From assembly GCF_024753255.1 (NCBI RefSeq), contig NZ_JANUHA010000005.1:62001-126000 (forward strand): a stretch of DNA of 64,000 nucleotides, given 5' to 3'. Numbering within the stretch: position 1 is the first letter of the stretch; each line of letters starts with the position of its first letter. This DNA is from Massilia agri (GTDB taxonomy: Bacteria; Pseudomonadota; Gammaproteobacteria; Burkholderiales; Burkholderiaceae_D). Shown here in pieces: positions 39,946 to 48,092 of the stretch. Position numbers and translations under genes: made by a program. The notes below the pieces were generated by a model. The model saw nothing but the letters and a program-made list of their open reading frames with translations. It had not been told where the DNA came from and did no database searches.

Positions 39946-40673
39946 GCGATCCCTTCCTCGGTGCCGACCAGGTTCACGAAGGCGTCTTCCAGGTTGGCGA
40001 TGCCGGTGCGCCGGCACAGTTCTTCGGGCGAGCCCTGGGCCACGGTGTGGCCGCCGGCGATCACGATCACGTCCTCGCACAGGGCGGTGACTTCCTGCAT
40101 CACGTGGGTCGCCATGATCACGCAGCAGCCGTCGGCGCGCAGGGCGTTCAGGGCGGTGCGCAGGGCGCGGGTGCTCATCACGTCGAGGCCGCGGCTCGGT
40201 TCGTCGAGCAGCAGGTGGCGCGGACGGTGCAGCAGGGTGCGGGCCAGGGCCACCTTGATGCGCTGGCCCTGCGAGAAGCCCTTGCTGCGGCGCTCCAGGA
40301 TCTCTTCCATGCCGAGCAGCTCCGAGACTTCGTCGATGCGCTTGCCGATGGCGGGACGGTCCATGCCGTTCAGCTCACCGAAGTAGGCCAGGTATTCGCG
40401 CGTGCTGAGGCGCTCGTAGAGCCCGAACTGGTCGGTCAGGAAGCCGATCGAGCGGCGCACCGTCATCGGGTCCTTTTCCGGGTCGACGCCGTCGATCGAG
40501 ATGCTGCCGTGGTCGCGCCTGAGCAGCCCCACCAGAGTGCGCAGCAGGGTGGTCTTGCCGGCGCCGTTGGGACCGAGCAGCGCGGTGATCTGGCCGTCGC
40601 GGGCGGTAAAGGTGACGCCGCCCAGCGCCTGGACGTCGCCGAACTTCTTGCGTACATCGTGGACTTCAATCAT
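39942..40673 (-). CDS. ABC transporter ATP-binding protein, NatA-like
   Basis: 243 residues, a bare nucleotide-binding domain. Walker A LLGPNGAGKTT (about 33-43), signature FSQGQRIKVALA (a Q in place of one G of the usual LSGGQ), Walker B HLLLDEPSRGLD, H-loop MATHVMQE. Starts 10 bases after the S33 peptidase stop and overlaps the permease start, so the three form one operon. Confidence 0.9.
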   Translation of the reverse strand: MIEVHDVRKKFGDVQALGGVTFTARDGQITALLGPNGAGKTTLLRTLVGLLRRDHGSISIDGVDPEKDPMTVRRSIGFLTDQFGLYERLSTREYLAYFGELNGMDRPAIGKRIDEVSELLGMEEILERRSKGFSQGQRIKVALARTLLHRPRHLLLDEPSRGLDVMSTRALRTALNALRADGCCVIMATHVMQEVTALCEDVIVIAGGHTVAQGSPEELCRRTGIANLEDAFVNLVGTEEGIA

Positions 40674-40683
40674 GTTCTTTGCC

Positions 40684-42123
40684 TTATGGTTGCGGGCCGG
40701 CGCTGCCGAGCTGGAAGGTCGGGGGCGGGATCTCTTTCAGGCAGCTGGCGTCCAGCTTGTCCTGTGGCTTGTCGAGGAAGCTGCGCAGCAGGCGCGGCGC
40801 GCAGCCGAGCTGGGAGACGCCGTGGCCGACGTTCTCCGCCACCAGGTGCTGGGCGCGCGGCATGAACTTCGCCGCCGTCTCGGCGCGGTGCGGCGGCGTG
40901 ACCGGATCGAGGGCGCCGGACAGCAGCAGGGCCGGGGCCTGGATCGGCGTCGGCGCCTTCCAGGCGACCGCCGGCACCTGCATCGTCTTGCAGATGCGCG
41001 GCATCTGGTCGGCCAGCGACTTGGTCAGCTTGCCGGCGTCCTGCGCCAGCAGTTCGGGCGTCATGCGCGGCACGTCTTCGGCGCAGACCACGGCGAAGTG
41101 CAGCAGCATCGCGATACTGCCCTGCATGCCGAAGTCGCCCGCCAGGTTCTGGCGCGCCACGAAGGGCTGCCAGCGGCCCTGGGCGGCGTTGTGGATCAGG
41201 AAGGGCAGGCGGCGCGCGTCGGCCGGCGAGTACAGGATGTTGTGCACGGTGCCGAGGAAGCGCGCCGAGGTCATGGTCGGGGTGATCGGCTGGGCGGTGC
41301 GCGGGTCGGCCATCGACAGCTTGATCGGCCCCGCTTCGAGCCTGGCGACCAGGCCGTCGTATTCCGCGCGCAGTTGCGGGAAGGCCTTCCTGCAACCGGC
41401 GTCCTTCTCGCACTGCGCGAACAGCTTCTCGAGCGCGGCCTGGGCGTCCTTCGCGGCGGCCGGGATCACCTGGTCGGGCGCGGCCACGCCGTCGAGGATC
41501 AGGCTGCGCACGCTGGACGGGTACAGGCGGGCATAGACCTGGCCCAGGCGGGTGCCGTAGGAGCCGCCGAAGACGTTCACGGCGCCGTAGCCGAGCGCGC
41601 GGCGCACCAGTTCGGTGTCGCGGGCGGCGGCCTCGGTGGTGTAGGCGCCCCAGGAGGCCTTGGTGGCGCCGATGCAGGCGAACAGCTCGGCCTCGAGCTG
41701 GTCTTCCGTCATGTGTTCGTGTTCGGGCTTGTTCTTGCAATCGAGCTTGCCCGAGCGGCCCGTGCCGCGCTGGTCGATGAACACGATGTCACGGGTGGCG
41801 CGCACGCGGCTGAAGGCCGTCGACAGCACGCCGACCACGTCGCTGCCCGCTTCGCCGGGTCCGCCGGCCAGCACGAACAGCGGGTCGCCGCGCGTGCCGG
41901 CGCGGTGCGCCGGGGCGACCGTGACGTGCAGCTTGAGCTTGTCGCCTTCGGGTTTGGCATGGTCGAGCGGAACGTCGATGTTGACGCAGCGCAGGGCATC
42001 GACCGCCCCGGGGAGGTGGCAGCTGCGGGTGGCGGCGGTGGGAGCGGCGCTCGCCGCGGAGGTGGACAGCCAGAGCGCGGCAAGGGGAAGCAATGAAACG
42101 CGGAACATTGATCTTGTCTTCAC
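40684..42123 (-). CDS. Secreted S33 tripeptidyl-aminopeptidase-like hydrolase
   Basis: 479 residues. GTG start at 42123, set by GAGGAG five bases upstream; signal peptide to about residue 27 (SLLPLAALWLSTSAASA). Alpha/beta hydrolase core: oxyanion region FVLAGGPGEAGSD, nucleophile Ser188 in VFGGSYGTRLG, Asp in LLSGALDPVTPP, His in ENVGHGVS. The last 110 residues fit the TAP-like C-terminal domain of Streptomyces tripeptidyl aminopeptidases. First gene of an operon with the NatAB-like exporter. Likely periplasmic proline- or tripeptide-type exopeptidase. Confidence 0.86.
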   Translation of the reverse strand: MKTRSMFRVSLLPLAALWLSTSAASAAPTAATRSCHLPGAVDALRCVNIDVPLDHAKPEGDKLKLHVTVAPAHRAGTRGDPLFVLAGGPGEAGSDVVGVLSTAFSRVRATRDIVFIDQRGTGRSGKLDCKNKPEHEHMTEDQLEAELFACIGATKASWGAYTTEAAARDTELVRRALGYGAVNVFGGSYGTRLGQVYARLYPSSVRSLILDGVAAPDQVIPAAAKDAQAALEKLFAQCEKDAGCRKAFPQLRAEYDGLVARLEAGPIKLSMADPRTAQPITPTMTSARFLGTVHNILYSPADARRLPFLIHNAAQGRWQPFVARQNLAGDFGMQGSIAMLLHFAVVCAEDVPRMTPELLAQDAGKLTKSLADQMPRICKTMQVPAVAWKAPTPIQAPALLLSGALDPVTPPHRAETAAKFMPRAQHLVAENVGHGVSQLGCAPRLLRSFLDKPQDKLDASCLKEIPPPTFQLGSAGPQP

Positions 42124-42291
42124 ACAATCTCCTCGATGGATAGTTCCATACTAGAGTGGCATCGTTTTGGCGGTCAACGGATTAATTGCGACGAAGCACG
42201 AAATTATGCGACCGGGAGACGTTCTTATTCATGCGGAATGACAGGCGGCCTGATGAAGAACGGAAAATGCGACAGCAAGGGTCAGTGCGCA

Positions 42292-42321
42292 TTGACGGGG
42301 ACCCTGCTCTTCGGCTATCAT
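42292..42321 (+). promoter_or_regulatory. Promoter of rplM-rpsI
   Basis: TTGACG (42292-42297), 18-base spacer, TATCAT (42316-42321). The expected start near 42328 gives a leader of about 90 bases before rplM. It agrees with the strong, constitutive promoter expected for ribosomal genes. Confidence 0.65.
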
Positions 42322-42420
42322 CGTGGGCTTTCCCTTTGCTCGGGGAAGACAATAAGGCAGAGTCCGCTGCAGCAAGGGCGGAACCACCACAGTGAGCACT
42401 TAACCTATTAGGAAGTCAAC

Positions 42421-42849
42421 ATGAAAACTTTTTCCGCTAAGGGCCATGAAGTCCAGCGCGACTGGTTTGTGATTGACGCGACGGACTTGGTCCTCGGACG
42501 TGTTGCCAGCGAAGTGGCACTCCGACTGCGCGGCAAGCACAAGCCGGAGTTCACTCCGCACGTCGATACCGGCGACTACATCATCGTCGTCAATGCAGGC
42601 AAGCTCCGCGTGACCGGCACCAAGGCCACCGAGAAGACCTACTACCGTCACTCGGGCTATCCGGGCGGTATCTACGAAACCAACTTCCTGAAAATGCAAC
42701 AGCGCTTCCCGGGCCGTGCCCTGGAAAAGGCTGTCAAAGGCATGCTGCCGAAGGGCCCGCTGGGCTATGCAATGATCAAGAAGCTGAAAGTGTACGCGGA
42801 AGGCACCCACCCGCACGCAGCACAGCAACCCCAAGCACTGACCCTCTAA
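42421..42849 (+). CDS. rplM: 50S ribosomal protein L13
   Basis: 142 residues, standard length. [40 protein letters not shown] and the [14 protein letters not shown] signature. Binds 23S rRNA early in 50S assembly. Followed after 9 bases by rpsI; the pair is conserved across bacteria. AGGAAG lies 7 bases before the ATG. Confidence 0.98.
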   Translation: MKTFSAKGHEVQRDWFVIDATDLVLGRVASEVALRLRGKHKPEFTPHVDTGDYIIVVNAGKLRVTGTKATEKTYYRHSGYPGGIYETNFLKMQQRFPGRALEKAVKGMLPKGPLGYAMIKKLKVYAEGTHPHAAQQPQALTL

Positions 42850-42858
42850 GGAACTGAC

Positions 42859-43251
42859 ATGATCGGTAACTACAACTACGGCACCGGCCGTCGCAAGAGT
42901 GCAGTCGCTCGCGTGTTCATCAAGGCCGGCACCGGCCAGATCATCGTGAACGGCAAGCCGGCATCGGAATACTTCTCGCGCGAAACCGGCCTGATGGTCA
43001 TCCGTCAGCCGCTGGAACTGACCGGCAACGTCGAGCGTTTCGACATCAAGGTCAACGTGCACGGCGGTGGCGAGTCGGGCCAGGCTGGCGCCGTCCGTCA
43101 CGGCATCACCCGCGCTCTGATCGACTACGACGCAGGCCTCAAGGGCGACCTGGCACGTGCCGGTTTCGTCACCCGTGACGCCCGTGAAGTCGAGCGTAAG
43201 AAAGTCGGCCTGCGTAAAGCACGTCGCGCAAAGCAGTTCTCAAAGCGTTAA
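42859..43251 (+). CDS. rpsI: 30S ribosomal protein S9
   Basis: 130 residues. [18 protein letters not shown] at the start, [20 protein letters not shown] in the middle, and the basic tail ending KQFSKR that reaches the ribosomal P site. Second gene of the rplM-rpsI operon, closed by a terminator at 43292. Confidence 0.98.
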   Translation: MIGNYNYGTGRRKSAVARVFIKAGTGQIIVNGKPASEYFSRETGLMVIRQPLELTGNVERFDIKVNVHGGGESGQAGAVRHGITRALIDYDAGLKGDLARAGFVTRDAREVERKKVGLRKARRAKQFSKR

Positions 43252-43291
43252 TTCGTTTCTACCGGTCAGCGCCTGCGGGCGCTGCTGCAGG

Positions 43292-43329
43292 AAAGCCGTC
43301 CTCCGCAAGGTGGGCGGCTTTTTGTTTTT
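43292..43329 (+). terminator. rplM-rpsI terminator
   Basis: AAAGCCGTCC (43292-43301) pairs with GGGCGGCTTT (43312-43321), one G-T pair, loop 10 bases, followed by TTTTTGTTTTT. Confidence 0.88.
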
Positions 43330-43448
43330 CCGGACCAGTTTTTGCGCCCATCCCGTCAAATTCATTGTTATTCGCACATATTCATCTTCCGATTCCTGCA
43401 TGAATGCCGAAGAATACGGTCATTCCATTGACGTTCAGGAAAGTTCTC

Positions 43449-44192
43449 ATGAATTTTGGCGAAAGACTCAAGCAGGTTCGGCTGGATAAAGGGCTCACCC
43501 AGCCGCAGTTCGCACAGATGGCGGGTATCGAGCAGTCCTATCTGTCCAAGCTGGAGAACGACAAATCGGTCCCGTCGGCCGAGATGTTCTCCACCATCCT
43601 GGCCGGCATCGGCATGGATGAAAAAACCTTTCTGCAGGACGTGGACCGGGAGGTGCTGGAAACCACGCTGCGCCATATCCCTGCCGTCAGCCAGTTCACC
43701 ACCCAGGTGGCCGTGACCCAGGCGAACCACAGCAAGCGCTGGCTGTTCGGCGCGGCCGGGGCCTGGGTGCTGGGCTTCGCCATGATGCTGGCGGCGAACG
43801 ACGGCATCTTCTTTTCCCAATGGCGCTACCACTACCAATCGCCCGGCGTGATCCGCGACGGCGAGGCGGAAAACATCCATGCGACCCACCGCGAGATCGT
43901 CATGCTGCGCCAGGCCGCGAAGGTCATCACCGACGAGGAGGCGGCCCGCGAGCTGGCCGAGTTCCAGTCGACGCGGGCCCGCCCTAGCAGCGTGGAATGG
44001 CCCGAGAGCCGCGGTGCGGCCTATGCCGAGCCGGCCGAAGGCGGGCACCGCCGTTTCGAGCTGGTCCGCAAAGAATATGTCCAGGCGCCGGGCAACCGCA
44101 TCCTGCAATACCTGGGAGCGGTCGTGCTCGTCTCCGGCTTCGCCGCCCTGTTCATCGAGTGGCGGCTGCGCCGCCTGAAGTCCAAGCCTTGA
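43449..44192 (+). CDS. Membrane-tethered XRE-type regulator
   Basis: 247 residues. HTH_3 domain at about 4-60 (FGERLKQVRLDKGLTQPQFA, GIEQSYLSKLENDKSVPSAE), linker, TM1 about 98-116 (RWLFGAAGAWVLGFAMMLAA), a roughly 100-residue loop expected outside the membrane, and TM2 about 219-237 (ILQYLGAVVLVSGFAALFIE). ATG at 43449 with AGGA at good spacing; an upstream in-frame start adds 15 unrelated residues. This is a one-component transmembrane regulator layout: DNA-binding head inside, sensor loop outside. The next gene follows after 21 bases and is likely its partner. Confidence 0.8.
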   Translation: MNFGERLKQVRLDKGLTQPQFAQMAGIEQSYLSKLENDKSVPSAEMFSTILAGIGMDEKTFLQDVDREVLETTLRHIPAVSQFTTQVAVTQANHSKRWLFGAAGAWVLGFAMMLAANDGIFFSQWRYHYQSPGVIRDGEAENIHATHREIVMLRQAAKVITDEEAARELAEFQSTRARPSSVEWPESRGAAYAEPAEGGHRRFELVRKEYVQAPGNRILQYLGAVVLVSGFAALFIEWRLRRLKSKP

Positions 44193-44213
44193 TTCACCAA
44201 TAAAAAGGAAAAC

Positions 44214-44948
44214 ATGTCTCAGCTTCGCACCTTCCTCGCCGGCGCCACCACCATGGCTGCCGCCCTGGCCGCCATCGTCACCCTGACCGGCGCCAAGGGC
44301 CCCGCGCGTCACGAAACCTTCGACGAGATCACCGTCGGCCGCATCAATATCGTGGAGCCGGACGGCACCAAGCGCATCATCGTGTCCAATAAAGCCCAGT
44401 TCCCCGGTGATTTCCTGCAAGGCAAGGAAGGTGCGCGTCCGGACCGGCGCAGCGTTGCCGGCATGTTGTTCATCAATGAAAAAGGCACGGAAAACGGCGG
44501 ACTGATCCAGAAGGGCAGCATCGGCCCGGATGGCAAGATCTCCTCGGGCCTGTCGCTGACCTTCGACCGCTTCCGCCAGGACCAGGCCCTGCAGCTCATG
44601 AATAACGACAGCGCCGAGCACCAGATGACGGGCATCAAGATCAACGACGTGCCGTATTACGGACTCGCCTCCCTGAAAGATGGCGAGCGCTTCCGCGAAG
44701 AGAGCCGCAAGCTGCCGGAAGCCGAGCGCCGCGCCTATTGGGACAAGCTGGCCGATGGCGCACGCCTGATGCAGAACCGCATCTGGCTCGGCAATACCGC
44801 CGGCAAAGCCTCGAGCCTCCAGCTCAAGGACGCAAAAGGGCGGGTGCGCATGATGCTGCTGGTGTCCGCCGACGGCAAGGCCGAGATCCAGATGCTCGAC
44901 GAGCAGGGCAAGGTGACCAGGTCCATCACGCCCGACATGAAAAGCTGA
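44214..44948 (+). CDS. Hypothetical membrane-anchored protein paired with the XRE regulator
   Basis: 244 residues. One N-terminal hydrophobic segment (about 7-27, FLAGATTMAAALAAIVTLTG), then a periplasmic-looking beta-rich body. The start and end carry similar beta motifs (INIVEPDGTKRIIVSN and LQLKDAKGRVRMMLLVSADG with LDEQGKVTRSI), suggesting an internal repeat. No family recognised. AAGGAAAAC precedes the ATG. Close spacing to the XRE gene suggests a ligand sensor or anti-regulator for it (inference). Confidence 0.65.
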   Translation: MSQLRTFLAGATTMAAALAAIVTLTGAKGPARHETFDEITVGRINIVEPDGTKRIIVSNKAQFPGDFLQGKEGARPDRRSVAGMLFINEKGTENGGLIQKGSIGPDGKISSGLSLTFDRFRQDQALQLMNNDSAEHQMTGIKINDVPYYGLASLKDGERFREESRKLPEAERRAYWDKLADGARLMQNRIWLGNTAGKASSLQLKDAKGRVRMMLLVSADGKAEIQMLDEQGKVTRSITPDMKS

Positions 44949-45058
44949 AGCGGCAGCGCCCGCTTGCATCGGCGCCCCGGACAGGTGCATTTTTTCAGGG
45001 TTCCCGGCCGTGCGCGGCGCCCGTATCGTCTGGTCTCCATCAAGAACTGGGAGAACCC

Positions 45059-45559
45059 ATGCACGAAGTATTCACCTCAGCCATGCTGGCCGCCTCGGTG
45101 GCTGCCGCCCCCGCGCAGCTGTCCAGCATCGACGAGCTGGCCGGTACCTGGACCCTGGTGGCGGCCGACCTCATCAAGACCGATGGCAGCGTCGTCCGCG
45201 ACTACGGCAATGCGCCCAAGGGCCTGCTCGTCATCGATTCCGGCGGCCGCTATTCGCTCCAGATCTTCAAGGCGGAGCGCGTCCACTTCGCCAGCGCCGA
45301 CAAGGGCGCCGGCACGGATGCCGAGTTCAGGTCGGCCGTGCTCGGATCGAGCACCCATTGCGGCCAGATGCGGCTCGATGGGGGACAGCTGCATTTCCAC
45401 ATCGAAGGCGCATCGTTCCCGAACTGGGAGGGCACGGTGCAAAAGCGCAACTTCGAGTTCACGGGAGAGCAGCTTCGCTACCTGGTGCCGGCGCGCTCGG
45501 ACGGCACCGTCCCGGTATCCGTATGGCGCAGGTTGGCGGGGCAGGCGGCGCGGCCTTGA
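45059..45559 (+). CDS. Lipocalin-like domain protein
   Basis: 166 residues. DELAGTWTLVAADLIKTDGS, NAPKGLLVIDSGGRYSLQIF and the regular beta strands to the end match the lipocalin_5-type domain (PF13924). A short Ala-rich N-terminus (SAMLAASVAAAPAQ) may be a weak export signal. GGGAG five bases before the ATG at 45059 sets the start. Binding partner unknown. Confidence 0.75.
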   Translation: MHEVFTSAMLAASVAAAPAQLSSIDELAGTWTLVAADLIKTDGSVVRDYGNAPKGLLVIDSGGRYSLQIFKAERVHFASADKGAGTDAEFRSAVLGSSTHCGQMRLDGGQLHFHIEGASFPNWEGTVQKRNFEFTGEQLRYLVPARSDGTVPVSVWRRLAGQAARP

Positions 45560-45618
45560 CAGCGGTCCCGGCCGGGACCATGCCTGTGCATGAAACCAGG
45601 GCCATGCGCGATCGGCAT

Positions 45619-45635
45619 GCATAATTGCGTTATGC
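45619..45635. promoter_or_regulatory. Inverted repeat over a LysR start codon
   Basis: GCATAA-TTGCG-TTATGC, perfect 6-bp arms, overlapping the ATG (45632) of the LysR gene. Position suits autorepression by blocking translation or transcription start; an mRNA hairpin hiding the start codon is the alternative. Confidence 0.4.
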
Positions 45636-46495
45636 AAATTGAAGACTGGGATCACTTGCGGTTTTTCCTGGGCGTGATCGATGCCGGCTCGGTCTCGGCT
45701 GCCGCACGCGCCATGGCGGTCGAACATTCGACCGTGGCACGGCGCATCGACGCCCTCGAGAAGAATCTCGGCTTGCGGCTCTTTGACCGCCTGCCGCGCG
45801 GATGGCAGCTGACCGAGGAAGGGAAGGCGCTCGTCCATCCGGCGCGGCGCATCGAGTCCGAGCTGCACGCCTTGCTGCGCGCCGCGAACGCCGAAGTCCC
45901 GCTGGCGGGGCCGGTGAGGGTATCAGCCCCGCCGGCCCTTGCGTCCTGCCTGTTGTCCCGCGTCCTGCCTGCAGCGCTTGCTCCCTATCCGCGCATCGCG
46001 CTGGAGATGATCGGCGAAGCCCACAATACGGACATACTGCGGCGCGAAACCGACATCGCATTGCGCTTTCGCCGTCCGGACTCGCCGCAGGTCGCTGTCA
46101 AGATGCTTGCCACGGTCAGCTATGCGCTGTACGCCTGCCCGGGCTACGAGGCGACACGTCCTGCCGGCGCATGGGAATTCCTCGGTTTCGACAGCAGCCT
46201 GGCCGAGCTGCCCCACGCGCTCTGGCTGGATCGCTTTGCCGACGGGCGCCGCGTCGTCATGCGTTCCAACGACCTGTGCGCGCTGGCCGGGGCGGCGCTG
46301 GCGGGCCATGGGGTGGCGCTGCTGCCTTCCTACGTCGCCATGCATGCGCCAGGCCTGGTACGCCTGCCTATCGAGTGCGACATCGCCAGGAAACTCTGGC
46401 TTGTCATGCACGAGGATGTGCGGCGCTCGCCCCGCATCCGGACGACGGCCAACGCGCTGATTCAGGTGTTCGAAAGCGCCGCCGCCAGTCTGTAG
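45632..46495 (+). CDS. LysR-type regulator
   Basis: 287 residues. IEDWDHLRFFLGVIDAGSVS and MAVEHSTVARRIDALEKNLG form the DNA-binding domain, the effector domain runs from about 90. ATG at 45632 chosen because the family starts MxxxDWDxLRxF; an upstream in-frame start adds 14 residues. The gene is convergent with the SDR gene, 6 bases apart, and its target is unclear. Confidence 0.9.
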   Translation: MQIEDWDHLRFFLGVIDAGSVSAAARAMAVEHSTVARRIDALEKNLGLRLFDRLPRGWQLTEEGKALVHPARRIESELHALLRAANAEVPLAGPVRVSAPPALASCLLSRVLPAALAPYPRIALEMIGEAHNTDILRRETDIALRFRRPDSPQVAVKMLATVSYALYACPGYEATRPAGAWEFLGFDSSLAELPHALWLDRFADGRRVVMRSNDLCALAGAALAGHGVALLPSYVAMHAPGLVRLPIECDIARKLWLVMHEDVRRSPRIRTTANALIQVFESAAASL

Positions 46496-46501
46496 AGCGT
46501 A

Positions 46502-47260
46502 TTAGAGCCCGATGCCGCCCGAGATGCTGATCACTTCCCCCGTGATGTAGCCGCCCTGCGGGCCGGCCAGGAAGCAGACCATGCCCGCCACCTCCTCGAG
46601 GGTGGCGATGCGGCGGATCGGATGCTGGCCGAGCACGGCATCCGGTACGTTTTCGCCCAGGACGGCGGCCGACATATCGGTCGGCATCACGCCGGGCTGG
46701 ACCACGTTGGCGGTGACGTTGCGTGGGCCGAGGTCGCGCGCAACCCCTTTCGCGTAGCCGATCAGGGCGGCCTTGGTCCCCGCATAGTCGGCGGCGCCGG
46801 GCCAGGGCACCACGGTGCCGAGGCGCGAGCCGATGTAGATGATGCGTCCGCCTTCTGACAAACGTTGGGCCGCGGCGCGGGTGAGGGCCACCGGGCCGAG
46901 CACGTTGACCTGCCACTGGCGGTCGAGGTTGGCGGTGTCGAGGGCCGGGTCGTCGACGGTCTGGCCCTGCACCGCGATGGCGGCATTGTTGACCAGGATG
47001 TCGAGGCGGCCGAAGGTTTCCATTACCTGCCCGACCAGCGGTGAGGCGGCCGCCGTGTCGGCCTGGTCGCTCTGGACGGCGAGGGCGCGCACGCCTTTTT
47101 CACGCAGCTTCGCCACGACGGCTTCGGCCTTGTCTTTCGAGGCGACATAGCTGATCGCGACGTCTGCGCCCTGGTCCGCCAGTGCCAGCGCCGTGGCGGC
47201 CCCCAGGCCGCGCGAGCCGCCGGTGACGAGTGCGACTTTTCCTTTCAATGCTCCGGTCAT
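46502..47260 (-). CDS. Short-chain dehydrogenase/reductase
   Basis: NAD(P)-dependent oxidoreductase, 252 residues. VALVTGGSRGLGAATALALA (TGxxxGxG, about 11-30), ILVNNAAIA (NNAG-like), catalytic Ser in IYIGSRLG, YAGTK (Y-x-x-x-K, about 155), and the C-terminal GGYITGEVISISGG. Similar to FabG-type 3-oxoacyl reductases, but in a repressor-controlled unit it more likely handles a xenobiotic or signal ketone/quinone. ATG at 47260 with AAGGA upstream; a long in-frame extension would start inside the promoter. Divergent from tetR. Confidence 0.92.
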   Translation of the reverse strand: MTGALKGKVALVTGGSRGLGAATALALADQGADVAISYVASKDKAEAVVAKLREKGVRALAVQSDQADTAAASPLVGQVMETFGRLDILVNNAAIAVQGQTVDDPALDTANLDRQWQVNVLGPVALTRAAAQRLSEGGRIIYIGSRLGTVVPWPGAADYAGTKAALIGYAKGVARDLGPRNVTANVVQPGVMPTDMSAAVLGENVPDAVLGQHPIRRIATLEEVAGMVCFLAGPQGGYITGEVISISGGIGL

Positions 47261-47286
47261 GATATTCCTTTCAATGTGCGAGTTTT

Positions 47287-47304
47287 TCGTAACGAGCGTT
47301 ACGA
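47287..47304. promoter_or_regulatory. TetR operator O1
   Basis: TCGTAACG-AG-CGTTACGA, an 18-bp palindrome with perfect 8-bp arms, in the SDR/TetR gap. It lies just downstream of the SDR promoter start (about 47308), where a bound repressor would block transcription. Confidence 0.8.
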
Positions 47305-47314
47305 TAACGATCAG

Positions 47315-47343
47315 TATATAATTTTGCCCTGCAGGCCTGTCAA
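47315..47343 (-). promoter_or_regulatory. SDR promoter
   Basis: Minus strand: -35 TTGACA (47343-47338), 17-base spacer, -10 TATATA (47320-47315). A full-consensus -35 and near-consensus -10 make this one of the strongest promoters visible in the window. A plus-strand TATAAT (47317-47322) overlaps it and may serve tetR. Confidence 0.8.
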
Positions 47344-47350
47344 GGATTTT

Positions 47351-47368
47351 CTGTAACAACCATTATGA
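47351..47368. promoter_or_regulatory. Possible second TetR operator O2
   Basis: CTGTAACAACCATTATGA matches O1 at 12 of 18 positions. Its centre is 64 bases from that of O1, about six helical turns, so dimers would sit on the same face. It lies just before the tetR ribosome-binding site and would allow autoregulation. Confidence 0.45.
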
Positions 47369-47383
47369 AAAAAGGGACTTGAG

Positions 47384-47974
47384 ATGGGACGCCATCGCGA
47401 ATTCGACGTGGACAAGGCGCTCGACGCGGCCCTGTGCGTGTTCTGGCGCAAGGGCTATGAAGGCACGTCCTATGTCGACCTGACCGACGCCGCCGGCGTG
47501 GAAAGGCCGGCCCTGTATGCCGCCTTCGGCAACAAGGAAGCCCTGTTCCGCCAGGCCCTGGCCCGCTATAACGAGCGCTTCCTCTCCTATATTCCGGAAG
47601 CGCTGGCCCTGCCGACCGCGCGCGAGGTCGCGGCCTACGCCCTGCGCCGGGCGGTGGAATTGAACACCATGTTCGACGACCAGCGCGGCTGCCTCGGCGT
47701 GAATGGCGTGCTGGCGGGATCGGACAGCGCGGAACCGGTGCGCCAGGCCTTGATCGAATTTCGCGCCCAGGGTGAGGCGCAGTTGCGCGAGCGCTTCGAA
47801 CGTGCGCTGGCGGAGGGGGATCTGCCGGCCTCGAGCAAGCCGGCCGCGCTGGCCGCCTTCCTCATGGCGGTGATGCATGGGATCGCCGTGCAGGCCAAGG
47901 CGGGTTTCAGTCGCGAGATGCTGGAGGCGGTTGCCGAGCAGGCCTTGGCCGCGATACCCGGCAAGGCGGGCTGA
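47384..47974 (+). CDS. TetR/AcrR-family repressor
   Basis: 196 residues. N-terminal HTH (about 8-55: FDVDKALDAALCVFWRKGYE, YVDLTDAAGVERPALYAAFG) and a helical ligand domain of the TetR_C_16/AcrR group (MFDDQRGCLGVNGVLAG). A cysteine at about residue 103 (RGCLG) is common in the subgroup. Divergent from the SDR gene; the operators between them make it the likely repressor of that gene and of itself. Confidence 0.92.
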   Translation: MGRHREFDVDKALDAALCVFWRKGYEGTSYVDLTDAAGVERPALYAAFGNKEALFRQALARYNERFLSYIPEALALPTAREVAAYALRRAVELNTMFDDQRGCLGVNGVLAGSDSAEPVRQALIEFRAQGEAQLRERFERALAEGDLPASSKPAALAAFLMAVMHGIAVQAKAGFSREMLEAVAEQALAAIPGKAG

Positions 47975-48092
47975 CGCCGCAGCCGCGGCAAAGGATATTT
48001 GCATTATTCGCCCTGCATGCAAATATCCTTCACCCGGTTCCCACCATATTTTCTCCACAATCGGCGGGCAGGATGTCCTTTCCCTGGACAAC

